DNA of 64,000 nt, taken from contig NC_090118.1 in NCBI RefSeq assembly GCF_023973825.1, positions 342,501 to 406,500 on the forward strand, given 5' to 3'. The notes below the pieces were generated by a model. It had not been told where the DNA came from, made no database searches, and saw only the letters and a list, made by a program, of their open reading frames with translations. Both the position numbers and the translations under genes were made by a program. Below, in pieces: positions 11,914 to 23,947 of this stretch (position 1 is its first letter; every line of letters begins with the position of its first letter). This DNA comes from Plasmodium brasilianum. Its lineage: Eukaryota > Apicomplexa > Aconoidasida > Haemosporida > Plasmodiidae.

Positions 11914-13099
11914 ACTTCTCCCTTACCAACACAACCACTAATATTAGAACCACACGGACATGCACACATCATTCTTAGGCTACCTTCTTTTGTTCTTTTG
12001 TGCGGCATCCTGCAGGTTTTTCGAGGCCTTAACCGCGTAAACCCACATACGTACCAATACACTGTGTTTTTATATGTAATCATACATTAACCCATTTTGA
12101 TTTATTTTATTATATATTTTTATATTTTTTTATATTTTATTTTATTTTTTGCATTTTATTCTTTATTATATTTTTTTTTATTTTTTTATATTTTACTTTA
12201 TTTTTTGCATTTTATTCTTTATTATATATTTTTTTTTTTAAAAGATTTCCTTCCTTTTTCCTTTTTTAACATGTATACTACACTAATAAAAGTGTATTCC
12301 GTAATATAGATATGCTCCATGCATGCATACACAACAACTCCTTATTTGAACATAGTCAATACGTGAAAGAAGTACACGTGTGTTAATACGCCTATAGCAC
12401 ACGCGTATGAAGTTTGTTTTTTTTTCTTTTTGTTCCACTCTTTAATTAATCTTTTATTATTCTTATTTTCACTCGTTTATTACTCATTTTTGTTTTACTC
12501 TTCTATTACTCTTTTATTACTCTTTTTATTTTACTCTTTTTTTTTTTTTTTTTCTTTTTTTTTTTCGCCCATATCGTACTTCTTCATAAGTAAGAGTAAA
12601 GCAGCATAAGTTACGTATTATCCACGCGCAAACATAGCATATATAAAAAATATAATAAACTTGCACCTATTATTTTTTACATAAACGACAAACATGAATA
12701 TGAGGAAAAATAATTTCAGATAGAATCGCTATAATTCAATTCGGCTGAATTCAGGTGCAATTCGATTCAATTCGATTCAATTCGATTTAATTCAATTTGG
12801 ATTAATTCTATTTAATTGAAATTATTTTTTTTTCTATCACCCCCCCCACCATCAACTGTTTTACGTAACCATTTACGTCCACCCGTATTGACCATTCTGT
12901 CACTTGTGAAAGAAGTAAATACATCTTTCTGTCCTTAGGGCATATATACATACGTTTGCACATATATGAGTTACACATCTGAATATATAATTTATCGCCC
13001 AGTTAACTAGTTAAATAGTTATCCAGTAATCTGGTCATCCACTCATCCAGACTTCCATTAACCCAGTCAACCCCTCAGTTGCGAGCGCGATCCTCTATT
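11914..13099. other. intergenic spacer NT2-Obg
   Basis: T-rich stretches at about 12095-12240 and 12415-12565 and a short TTCGATTCAA array near 12760-12800 lie between two plus-strand genes. It should contain the NT2 3' end and the Obg promoter. No gene seen. Confidence 0.6.
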
Positions 13100-15367
13100 A
13101 TGCTTCTTTCAAAATTGCCTGTACGTGCTCAGAAAAAATTTAATTTTTCATGCTCCTCAAAAAGAAAGATCTTCGCCTTTTCAAAAAATGAAAAGATTGC
13201 AAAATTAGCCATTCCATATAAGCAGAAAAGGGTAAATAGCTCCATACAAATAAGCAAATGCATTCAAATAAATAGCTCCATACGAATAAGCAAATGCATT
13301 CAAATAAATAGCTCCATACAAATACATAAATGCATTCGAATAAATAGCCCTATACAAATAAGTAAAGCCTGTTTTAATTCCAAATCCGAGGAGCTCCAAC
13401 GTTTACAGGAGGGAGGAAATCCTTATGAAAACAGCGAGTGTATTTACGTAAAGAAGGGGAAAAAAATTGTTATACTTAAAAAAAAAAAGAGCGAAAAGAA
13501 TAATGCTACCAAATCTGATAGTTATATCGAAGGAACTCAGCACAACTATTTAGGTGAAAGTACGCGAACAAAACATATAACATCGCACATTAATCCTTTA
13601 AGGGAATATCTTGAACCGTATGACAATTCGAATCAAAGAGAAGCTTATACAAAACATGCAAAGAGTTATGTTAATGTAAACCATAAAGAAGGAGCACGCA
13701 GCCTTACTGATAACTCAACCACCCTTAACTACTTTACTAATAACATGGAAATTCACAAGGAAATAGATGGACTCAAGAACAGGGAAAACGATATTTCAAG
13801 TAGTTACAGTAATGGTACACACATCTACACAAGTGCACTAGAAGACGATGTGGACAAAATGAAGAACGAAACTATGATGAAAATTCTAACTCAACCTAGT
13901 GAACATATAATGATGAGGAATGAAAAAAGATTCTGTGATTTTCTATGGGTAGTAGCAAAATCAGGAAAGGGTGGAAAACCTAATTATAAAAAACAGAGGA
14001 GTAGAAAATTAAAAGGAGAAGGATATGGTGGACATGGTGGTAATGTTATACTAAAAAGTAAAAAGAGCGTATATGATTTAATAAAAATAGAACAGAAAAT
14101 AAAAGCAAATGATGGTGAAGATTATAAAGAAAATAGTAGAGGAAAAGATGGTAAAGATAAAATAATCTTTGTTCCTGTTGGAACTATAGTAAGAAAAAGA
14201 CTCTTTTGTAAAAAAAAAAATGAAAAAAATAGAAAAATTTTTAAAAGTATTTTTTGGTATCAATTTTTAAATGAAAATGAAGAATTATTAGTAGCTAGAG
14301 GAGGTAAGGGAGGAATATCTTATTCTCTTTTTAAAAAACATGATTTTAGATTACCAGAAAAATGTGAAAAAATGCTACTAGAACTGGAATTAAGACTACT
14401 AAATGATGTTGCTTTTATTGGTATTGAAAATAGCGGTAAAACATCCCTTTGTAGTAGTTTAAGTAAATATTATGGTAATATTAATACAGATATGTTTACC
14501 ACTACTATTCCTCATATTTCAAATATTAATTATATTGATGGCGTTCAGATTACCTTATTGGACACTCCTTTTTTATTTCATAATGCTCATAAAGACAAAC
14601 TTAGAGGAAAGAGAATATTAAGGCATTTGTATAGAAGTAAACTAGTTGTATACGTTATAGATGTGTCCAGTGATAAACTAACTAATGTAGACGATCTGCA
14701 AGTACAGGATCTCTACCTTAACAGCTTAAAGGGGAGGAAGTATACGGAGGAGGAAAAAAGAAAGGGAAAGAAGAAGCACAGGAAGAGGGGCGACCATAAC
14801 AACAACGATAACGACAGCGATAACGACAGCGATAACGATAGCGATAACGATAGCGATAACACTGCTTCCAATATGAAGAACTACTACGACGATTCGATAA
14901 AGCAAATAAGAATGCTGAGAAACGAATTGTTTTTGTTCAATCCGGAATACCTAGAAAAAAAAGAGTTAGTAGTAGCAACCAAGTGCGATATGTTACATAA
15001 AAACACCTTACTTAACTTAGACTCCCTATATTTTCGATTGAAATGCATATATCCTCATATGGAAGTAATAGGCACATCTGCAAGATTTGGTTTAGGTATT
15101 AAATTGTTAAGTAGGAAAATCAGGGAACTCATATATCCTCAATATGTACTACAAAATAATAAATTATATGCCAAAAATATAGAAGATTATGTTATACCTA
15201 CTTATACTCATTTTATAGAGGGGAAAAAAAAATTGCAAAATTATGAATTGCCTGAACATATTAAACATATATATGATCGTAATTATTTGGAAAATTTTGA
15301 CTATTTTTTGAAAAAAAAGGGTAAACAAAATATACAAATCAATGAAAAAGAAATTAATGTAACATAA
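13100..15367 (+). CDS. Obg-type GTPase, probably organellar
   Basis: A single ORF of 755 residues; I use ATG 13100 because the reading frame upstream has no ATG. A basic N-terminus (MLLSKLPVRAQKKF) suggests organelle import. Residues about 40-90 are four copies of a 12-residue repeat (ISKCIQINSSIR-like), 36 bp in DNA. The glycine-rich OBG fold is near 285-435 (contains GKGGKPNYKK, GEGYGGHGGNV, GGKGG). The G domain follows: P-loop GIENSGKT (about 443-450), switch I MFTTTIPHIS, G3 LLDTPF in place of the usual DxPG, G4 ATKCD (about 626), and G5 GTSARFG (about 657). A DNDS repeat with a Lys-rich stretch interrupts the domain between G3 and G4. Obg proteins act in ribosome large-subunit assembly and stress control in bacteria and organelles. 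The family is clear; which organelle is not. The missing G3 glycine is unusual. Confidence 0.85.
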   Translation: MLLSKLPVRAQKKFNFSCSSKRKIFAFSKNEKIAKLAIPYKQKRVNSSIQISKCIQINSSIRISKCIQINSSIQIHKCIRINSPIQISKACFNSKSEELQRLQEGGNPYENSECIYVKKGKKIVILKKKKSEKNNATKSDSYIEGTQHNYLGESTRTKHITSHINPLREYLEPYDNSNQREAYTKHAKSYVNVNHKEGARSLTDNSTTLNYFTNNMEIHKEIDGLKNRENDISSSYSNGTHIYTSALEDDVDKMKNETMMKILTQPSEHIMMRNEKRFCDFLWVVAKSGKGGKPNYKKQRSRKLKGEGYGGHGGNVILKSKKSVYDLIKIEQKIKANDGEDYKENSRGKDGKDKIIFVPVGTIVRKRLFCKKKNEKNRKIFKSIFWYQFLNENEELLVARGGKGGISYSLFKKHDFRLPEKCEKMLLELELRLLNDVAFIGIENSGKTSLCSSLSKYYGNINTDMFTTTIPHISNINYIDGVQITLLDTPFLFHNAHKDKLRGKRILRHLYRSKLVVYVIDVSSDKLTNVDDLQVQDLYLNSLKGRKYTEEEKRKGKKKHRKRGDHNNNDNDSDNDSDNDSDNDSDNTASNMKNYYDDSIKQIRMLRNELFLFNPEYLEKKELVVATKCDMLHKNTLLNLDSLYFRLKCIYPHMEVIGTSARFGLGIKLLSRKIRELIYPQYVLQNNKLYAKNIEDYVIPTYTHFIEGKKKLQNYELPEHIKHIYDRNYLENFDYFLKKKGKQNIQINEKEINVT

Positions 15368-15758
15368 TGTAATACTTCCACACCCCCCATTTCTGAGTGA
15401 CTACAGAGATACCTAACACGCGTATGCCAAGAAAAAAAAAAAAATTTCTTTTTTATTTTTTTAAATATAACTTAGCCCACAAGGAGGCTTTACGCAAGTC
15501 TTAAAAAGGATAAAATGGGAAAAACGGAACGAGTGGAACGATGAGAGAAAAAAAAAATAAACAAATAAACAAATAAATAAACAAATAAATAAACAAATAA
15601 ACAATAAACAAATAAACTGAATAAAAAGATTAAATATACAGATTGAACTAGCAGATTGAATAAGCACATTGAATAAGCACATTGAATAAATGAACAATTT
15701 GAAGTTTGATAAATAAGTACAGCTCGAAGAATGGCCCAAAATACGGGAATGAGAAAAC
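15368..15758. other. convergent intergenic region
   Basis: A 391-bp spacer lies between the stop codons of Obg (plus) and the following minus-strand gene. It contains an AAACAAATAAA-type array near 15550-15620. Probably overlapping 3' ends; no gene seen. Confidence 0.6.
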
Positions 15759-18700
15759 TTATGCAGAGAAATTATTAACGGGCAAATTACAGTTATACAG
15801 TTTGCACAATTTTTCAATGAACTTTTTTTTATGTTCGGTGGACTTTGAATAATTTCGTATATCTTTGTTTAACGACGAGAAGACAATATTTCCTACTTCC
15901 AAAAATTCGATGTTCTTTTTATTTTCTTTTTCAATTAACTTTGTCCTACAGTGCCTCAAGGGCGGAACAGCTATGGTGCCGATCAAGTCCTGCATGGCGA
16001 AAAGGAAAAACGCGTGTATGCACAAGCAAACATATGGAAGCACGAATGCATGCGTGTGTGTGTGTGCATGTATGTGTGTGTGTATGTATGTGTGTGTGTA
16101 TGTATGTGTGTTTGTGTATATGCGTGAATATGTATGCATGTACTCCCGCGCGGCACACTGCATTTCATCAGGCGAACCAAACGAAGGAAGAACAATGCGC
16201 ACATTTCAAATAAGCTCATTTTTCATTAAATATGTTACCTTATTATTCAGAAGGGGATTAAGAAAAGGGTAAAATTCCTGAGCATAGTATGAAGTCTTAA
16301 ATGTAAATAAAGCAGTCAGGCAGCTTCGTAAATTATCCTTTAGAAGAAATGAGGGTATTAACTGAAAAATTTTTCGCTTTTTATTATAAATTACATTTTC
16401 ATGAAATATAGAACAATGAATAGACAAAGGTGTATATACAAACTTTAGTAAGTCATTATAATTATTAGTTAATCTTATATGAGGGAAGGATGTGGTTTGA
16501 TATTTAAAAATCTTATAATTTAAACAATAATTACTTTTTAACTTGTCTAAATTTGATCTGTAATTTTTATTCATATCATAAGCAGATGTGTTAGTATCAT
16601 CCGTTATGTTACCACCACCTCCTGAAGATATCAACTGTGTATTCATAAAGTCCTCTTCTACTGTTTTTATAAATTTTTTTAGTCTTTTTTCTAATAATGC
16701 AAAATTATTTTCGCTGTAATAATATTTTACTACAATAAAATATTCAAACATGTAGTTATCATTACATATATGATTTATATTGTTCACACCTAAAATTATA
16801 TTATTTCTGAACAGTACTCTGTTTTTGTAAATATCCCCGTTGGATAACTTCTGATTTGAGGATTGGCCCACATGGTCCACATCATCATCGTTGTCATTAT
16901 TATATTCATTGTAATTACCACTCTTACGACCTTTTACATCCTTCTCTTCTCCTACTAGGCCCTCTTTCCCCGGTGTGAAATTCTCTTTGCTGTTATGTTT
17001 CCCCTTTTCATAGCCAAAATCCAAAAAGAACTGGTAGCTCCTTATAAAGTCCTGTATTATTATGTCCATTAAATTAGAGTTAAAACTTCTAAAAATTTCA
17101 TCTATGTATTTAACGTATGTATACATCTCCATATCAAATGTAAATAGCTTTTCCGAATGGATAACAACTTTTCCACTGGATCTTAAAATGTTCAATGCCA
17201 TAACATTATGTAGCTTAAACAAATTTATGTACACAATTGTATCGTTAATATATTCATCGTTTTCCAAAAATTCAAGATAATTTTCAAATATATCTTCATA
17301 TGATAAATCCTCTGATTGCTTATTTAAATACTCATAAAAAAAATAGTAATTATAATAAATTGTAAAATATTCAAAATGTTTGTTTTCAATATCACAACAT
17401 TTCCAACATAGTTGTAATATTATATATGGTTCTATAGCTATTTTATTTTTTTTTAAAAAGGAAAAATCGTTTATATTTTCATATATTAAATTTATTATAT
17501 TTAAAAGACTGATACCACTTTTTTTTTTTTTTATTACTTTATGTAAATCCTGTTGATATTTTTGAAAAAGCATATTTTTCATCCCTTTCCCTTTCTCAAT
17601 ATTCTGATACTCATATAAACTATCATTTATGCTTATTAATTCAATTATTTTAATTAAAAATTCACATATAATTTCACTTTTTACATATCGAAACCCTTTA
17701 TTTTTTATGTACAGTAAATTATTAGTACTGTACTTTTGCAAATGTAGTAAATAGCTGCTAATCTCTTCATTGGAAAACTGTAAATTTTCAAAAAGGGCTT
17801 TTTTACTAATATAAATTACTCCATCGTCGTCCTTCTGTTCCTCTTCCTCTTCCTCCTCACCATCACAATAGCTATTGTTGTTGTTGTGGTTGTTGCCACT
17901 CCTCTTAGTGGAATCCTCCGCTCGATATAATGATTCACGATCAACGATCATATAATAGGAGAACAGTAATTCCACGTTGCTGAATATAGTTGCCTTTTCC
18001 GTTAACACGATTTTTTCCTTGCATAGACCCATAATGGACAAGGTTTTCACTAGCTCCTCATCATCGTGGACGGTGTGCGTCCCGCTTGTCCCACTAACCC
18101 CGTTTTCCGCTTTTACCCCCTCATTTATTCCATCCCACTGAGCACCCCTATCTCCGCAGCCGTAGTACTTGGACAAGAAGGACTTGAGGCAGATGGCTAT
18201 GGTTCCATCTATATCATTCATTAGTATATTGAATGTTTTATTTTTTGTACACAACACAGCGTCATTGAATTTCCCCATGTTCAAACATAATTTGTATAAA
18301 ATATGATTGATATCTTTATTATCTGAAAAGATTAAATTTACTTTGTACTTTTTTAGTTTCTCTAAATTTAAGTTATTACTAGTACAGTTTACTTCGAAAG
18401 CGTTATGTCTAGTGTTCGTTATGTATGCGCAGTTATCACCACCACGAATATTACTATTACTACTACTACTATTGATTGATGCCATATAACCTTTGTTGGT
18501 ACTGTTACGACTGGTACTACTTACAGCCCTGTGGATATCCTCCCGACCCACTGTAGAGTTATAATTATAACTTTTTAAAAAATCATTATATTCTTTTATA
18601 TATTTATTGAAAATTTTAAAATAAATATCTCCTGAATATTTTATAATATTTTTTAATTCGTGGTTAATACATATTAATAACCATTGGTCATTTATACATT

Positions 18701-20033
18701 TTATTTTTTTCGATAAATAAATTTGCCATATTTCATCTTCACTAATACATTCTAAGTCCTCTGCTTCATTGAAATCTTCTCTTTTTTTACCGCTTTTTGT
18801 TATACTTAATATATTTCTCATAGTAGTATTAATGACTGGACTATTTGCAAACACTAAAGACTTGTCTGCAATATCACATACCTCATATATATAATTACAC
18901 ACATTATAAATACTATTTTTACCACTTGATTCCTTTAATTTATCTAAATCTTTGTTATATTTTTGATAAAAACTGGGATATGTTGTATATTTTAATATAC
19001 ATATATTTTCATTTTTAGACATTTCATTAACTGCTCCTTCAATTATATGTGCAGATACATATAATTTGGGAATTTTTCTTAACTTATTTATATTTTCCAC
19101 TAAATTCTTTTGGACTTTTATTTCATCCTCGAAATTGTAATGCCATTCCATATAACCCCATAAGTGATCAATTTCGTATACATATTTTTCTTTTTCATTT
19201 GTACTATTTCTTTTTTTTCTTTCTCTTTGAAGAAAATGATTTTTATGCATATTGAATGTACCTCCCCCTTCTTCATTCACTATCTTTTCATTTCCTATAA
19301 TATTTTTCTCTTCATCCAAAAATTCCGAAAAGTCTGCTTGCATGTCCAGGAGCATCAATGAATGTTCGCTTCCACCACCCTCGGCTTTTTTCAAGGGCAC
19401 AATTTCGCAGCCGTGCTCCAGGTACTGCCGAAGGGGGAAAAAAGGGACGTAAAGAAATGGGATGAAAGGATATGGCAAGAGAAAAGAAAAAAAGATTGGG
19501 AATGAGAAGAGAAGAAAAAATATGAAAAGACAAGAGCAAAAATTATTGGTTATGAGAAGAGCAAAAAGTATTGATTATGAGAAGAGCAAAAAGTATTGAT
19601 TATGAGAAGAGCAAAAAGTATTGGTTATGAGAAGAGCAAAAAGTATTGATTATGAGAAGAGCAAAAAGTATTGGTTATGAGAAGAGCAAAAAATACTGGT
19701 TAAGATCGGAGAAAAAAAGATTGGCAAAAAAAAAGAGAAGAAAAGAATGTAAAAAAAAAGGGGTAAATGCCCGCGCTTATAAGTTCATGTTCATGTATAC
19801 ATGCGCGCCCGTGTTGCTTCTTCATAATCGAGGGCATTCTCAAATGCTACATTTTTGCAAAGAGAAAATCAAAAAACAGATACTGCAAAAACACGAATTG
19901 AATAAGTAGACAAAAGTAAATGCACTCATATACATAAAAACATAGCATGCACAAAAGATAGATAAATTAAAAATGTATATGTTCTTTTTAATGTATAAAT
20001 GATTACCCACTTATAGGATTTCATTTCATTCAT
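15759..20033 (-). CDS. large helical protein, unknown function (1147 aa)
   Basis: Minus-strand exons 20033-20007, 19424-16239 and 15989-15759 join in phase 0. Exon 1 is nine codons (MNEMKSYKW) in a good ATG context, with donor GTAATC. Exon 2 begins YLEHGCEIVPLKK after a GGCAG acceptor. Exon 3 begins DLIGTIAVPPLRH after GCAG and ends CNLPVNNFSA. The protein is mostly predicted alpha-helical by eye (for example HILYKLCLNMGKFNDAVLC), with Asn- and Glu-rich inserts near residues 325-365, 545-575 and 850-900. No signal peptide, membrane segment or catalytic motif is evident. The helix-rich layout would suit a scaffold or tethering subunit, but I cannot name a family. The tiny first exon is an inference supported by phase and splice signals; the main exon is certain. 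Confidence 0.8.
19545..19700 (+). repeat. 25-bp tandem repeat inside intron 1
   Basis: About six copies of a 25-bp unit (GAGAAGAGCAAAAAGTATTG followed by ATTAT or GTTAT) lie within the inferred 582-bp first intron of the large minus-strand gene. Confidence 0.8.
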
Positions 20034-20942
20034 TTTATTCTAGTTATCCTTACTTTATACTTTTGTTACTTCTTTTTAGCCAAATAATTGAGTTGGATGA
20101 ACAATCAGAGATGGCATGCCATATGTAATTTTAATCCATAAAATAATAGATTATACGTATACATAAGCATGTGTACACATATGCATTATATATGTATATA
20201 CATATATATATATAAATACATGTACGCGGTACAAATAATATGTATTTCTTTACACATGCTTTAATTTTAAGATACAGTAGTACTAAAAAATAAAAATTCA
20301 GAATAAATACGTGTACTTTTTTGTATAGAAATCTATTTTTATAACATAATTTTCTCTTATGTGTATGTGCATGAAGGAAGCTATTCTCGTGTGAAGGAAC
20401 ATAAAAATATGAATGTGTTCATATTATTCATGTTAACTGTGCAAAAAGAATTTCTAGCTATGACATCCCCTTGCATGTATTAAAATTAGTACACTCTGTT
20501 TTTTCTTATTTTGTTAATTTGTTATACCCTTTTTTTGTCATTTTCTCTTCTATTATTTTTTTTTTTTTTTGTTACTATATAATTCCTCTCTTACTCTAAT
20601 TCGTTATTCAAGCAAATTCACGGTGCACAGGCTTATGCATATCCACATGATACTTTAAGAAAAAAAAAAAAAAAAAAAAAAAAACAGTTCAGCTCCTAAT
20701 TTTCATTAAATTACAAAATATGCATCAGTACATAAATCTATACATACATATATAAATATATACATAACTTTTTTTGGAACGGTAAATAAAACAAAATAAT
20801 GAATGCAAAAGATGACAAAAAAATTACATTTTTACAAAAATTTTATATGTAAGGAGAAAATTTTAAATTGAAAATTCATCATAAATATGGATACAATTTA
20901 TCAACTATGTATTGCAAAAATGTATACTGAAAGAATAACAGA

Positions 20943-20974
<32 letters not shown>

Positions 20975-21187
20975 CATTAAAAGATAAATATATTAAAAAT
21001 AAGCGAATTACAAAGCTACAATGTACGCAGTTGGGAACGAAAACTTGCGTAGGGGGTTATTAATTTTTTTCTTAATTGTACCTCTTAGAGCGTAATAGCA
21101 ATGTAAAACAATGATATATGTGCCACTCTTGGTGTCTCCAACCTATTAGCACATGTATATTTACACATACACACATATATATGCCCT

Positions 21188-21244
<57 letters not shown>

Positions 21245-21311
21245 GCGTGCTAGACCGTAAAAATGACAGCGTACATTTTGTTTTCCCCATATCATATTAT
21301 ATAGCCGAATT
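20034..21311. other. intergenic spacer with TA dinucleotide run
   Basis: This lies between the start of the large gene and the stop of the exonuclease-like gene, both minus strand. Long poly(A)/poly(T) tracts occur near 20660 and 20950, and a (TA)n run at about 21190-21238. No supported gene. Confidence 0.6.
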
Positions 21312-22523
21312 TTAAGTTATATTTTCCTCGTCACAAAATTTAATCATCGGGTCGGTTTCAATTTCATGTATGGATGGTTTAAATTTCCCCCTAGGCCTTT
21401 CCTTTAAATTCCAATAATCGTAAACATCATCATGTTTACATAAGTATAAAATTTTTTGATCAATTGATTTGTTACTAACTACACATAAAACAATATCACC
21501 TACATTCACATTACGAAATTGTGCAATAGATGAGGGAGTACAAGCAATTCCTTTTCTTGTACTATTTAATTTAAACACACAATTTATTATCGATTTACTT
21601 ACTAACATAGCTTCTACTATATTTCCTCTTTTTGCCAAATCTGTTGGTAATTTATAACGAGAATTAAGAAAACAATAATTTATAAAATCTTTTGATTTTT
21701 CCAAAACCTCTTCCTTAGGTAGCATTTTATTAAATTTTTCGTACAAAGGTAATAAATATTTAACATTTTTTAAAGCATAAACAATAGACATTTTATGTAA
21801 TGGTCTTATTTCCCAAATTTTTTCATTTTTATACATTTCTTTTTTTATGGTACTTAAACATTCATCTTTAATACCCAAATAATCATGTATCAGTTGAGAA
21901 AAACTTATTTGATATATATCTTTCTCTTTCTTTTTTTCCATTAAAAGCATATGAGCTCTTGATGTATCATATACATTTTTAAATTTGATACCTAGCTGAT
22001 TGTACAGGGCTGAGCTATCTTCTCTACAGTCATGTACCAATTTTAATGTTTTTTTATTTTCAATTATTTTTTTTACACTATTTATAACTGATACTTTTAG
22101 CAAATCAAATATGTAATATTTCTCCAAATTTTGTTGGGGCAATTCTCCAATATTTCTTTTTTCCAAATATATTTGCATTATGCACACTTTTCCATATTTA
22201 CCTAAATTTGTTCCTTCAAAGTCCACAGAAATTATTTCATTTTGATTTATTTCTTCAGCAGCTTCTTCCCCTTCCCTTTCACTTTCTATAACCTTAATGT
22301 CTTTATAATTATTTTTTCCATTCTTATTTGTTACTGAACAGAAAGCTTTGCCACTGCTGCCTTCACTAATTGTTGTTCCCCCTTCTTTTAAACTATTTGA
22401 AATAAATTTTGTACTGTAATAAAACGTTCTAATTACCTTTTCAACAGTATATTCATTTTTTGCTTTTTTTAAAACATCTCTATTACGTATGTTGTGAAAA
22501 ATGAGTTTATATTTTCCCGACAT
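21312..22523 (-). CDS. DEDD-family 3'-5' exonuclease-like protein (RNase D/EXD1 type)
   Basis: A single ORF of 403 residues with ATG at 22523. The RNase D-like fold is recognisable. Motif I DFEG supplies D101 and E103. Motif II lies in LVHDCREDSSAL, with D169 in the expected place. Motif III lies in IVYALKNVKYLLPLY, where the family reads YxxxD; here Y249 is kept but the Asp position is N253. RPLHKMS precedes it as in EXD1-like proteins. After about residue 270 there is an extra C-terminal region (RNVNVGDIVLCVVSNKS) that may be a small beta domain. Family members trim structured RNAs or, when catalytic residues are lost, act as RNA-binding adaptors. With motif III altered, activity is doubtful. 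It is divergent from the next plus-strand gene. Confidence 0.85.
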   Translation of the reverse strand: MSGKYKLIFHNIRNRDVLKKAKNEYTVEKVIRTFYYSTKFISNSLKEGGTTISEGSSGKAFCSVTNKNGKNNYKDIKVIESEREGEEAAEEINQNEIISVDFEGTNLGKYGKVCIMQIYLEKRNIGELPQQNLEKYYIFDLLKVSVINSVKKIIENKKTLKLVHDCREDSSALYNQLGIKFKNVYDTSRAHMLLMEKKKEKDIYQISFSQLIHDYLGIKDECLSTIKKEMYKNEKIWEIRPLHKMSIVYALKNVKYLLPLYEKFNKMLPKEEVLEKSKDFINYCFLNSRYKLPTDLAKRGNIVEAMLVSKSIINCVFKLNSTRKGIACTPSSIAQFRNVNVGDIVLCVVSNKSIDQKILYLCKHDDVYDYWNLKERPRGKFKPSIHEIETDPMIKFCDEENIT

Positions 22524-23947
22524 AAATATACTGTTATGTGTACATATATTAATACATTTTAATATATATTAATACATTTTAATATATATCAACACATTTT
22601 AATATATATCAACACATTTTAATATATATCAATACATTTTAATATATATCAATATATTTTAATATATATCAATATATTTTAATATACATCAATATATTTT
22701 AATATATATCAACACATTTTAATATATATCAATACATTTTAATATATATCAATATATTTTAATATATATCAATATATTTTAATATACATCAATATATTTT
22801 AATATACATCAATATATATTCAAAAAAAAAAAAAAATTCATACATTAGTAGCATAGAATTATATTTAAAAAAGATAAACATAATATGTATATTTATAAAG
22901 TTCGTTCCTAAATGGATAATAAATTGTTTGTAATAAACTTTTTATATGAATTTTTTTTCCTATACAAGTATATCAGTTTGTTTGTTTTTTTTTAAGAAAA
23001 ATGGTTTATGTTGTAGCACGTTAATTTGTTGTGAATTTATGATTAAAAAAATTCTGAACAGTCAAAATTTTATAAATATAGGGAAAGAAAAAAAAAAAAA
23101 TAATGATTCGTGCATAAAGTATTAATGATTGCCCTCATTTGAAACACCGCTGAAGTAGGAATAGAATAGAAAAATTGCAATAAATTTGTATATATGCAGA
23201 AATGCACACATAAATGCAGATTTTCTACGCAAAATGAGAAAATTTATGAACAAGCAAGGTTGTTCTACTTGTGCCAGCTATTTTAATTTTTTTTTTTTTT
23301 TCTCTTTTTCTACTACTTTTAGCTACTTGTGCACATATTCAGAATTTTTTAAAAAGTGAGAGCCACGCAAATCATGCTAATCAGTTAAGAAAAAAAATAA
23401 AATTATAAGCTATATTAATTTTTTTTTTTTTAAAGCGTCTTTGAATTTTAATCTTGTCCATTTCCTTTTTATAGTAACAACGTTCAACGAAATATATATA
23501 TATGTATGTATGCATGTATATATGTATGTATGCATGTATATATGTATATATGTATATATGTATGTATATATGAATATTTTAAAATTTTTAATGCACATTC
23601 TTAAAATTTATCATATATTCAATACCATAAATTCGTCTACATTATTATGCCCCCTACAGTTTTTTCGTATATTTTTGTTCTTTAATTTGTAAGCATTTTT
23701 TTTTATTATTTTAATTTATGATTAACCCATAAACACTCTTCGGTTCACAATAATCAAATTGAGAGTATGCCCCATATTCCACTGACAATTCTTACAGATA
23801 AAACATACACACATATAAATATATACGTATACATCTGTATATATAATCTATTTAATAATTTTTAACCTGTCCCCATGTGCATGAATTTACAATTCAATTA
23901 AGCATTTATACATATTTCTTTTGATTATAAAAGTACTCTTTTGTACA
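22524..23947. other. divergent promoter region
   Basis: A 1.4-kb spacer lies between two divergent genes. The first 300 bp is the 20-bp array listed separately. A TATG/TGTA-rich run lies at about 23495-23570. Otherwise AT-rich with no supported gene. Confidence 0.6.
22540..22830 (-). repeat. 20-bp tandem repeat, about 14 copies
   Basis: The unit AATATATATCAACACATTTT and variants (CAATACATTTT, CAATATATTTT) repeats head to tail from just upstream of the exonuclease-like start codon. It is a candidate 5' untranslated or promoter element. Confidence 0.85.
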
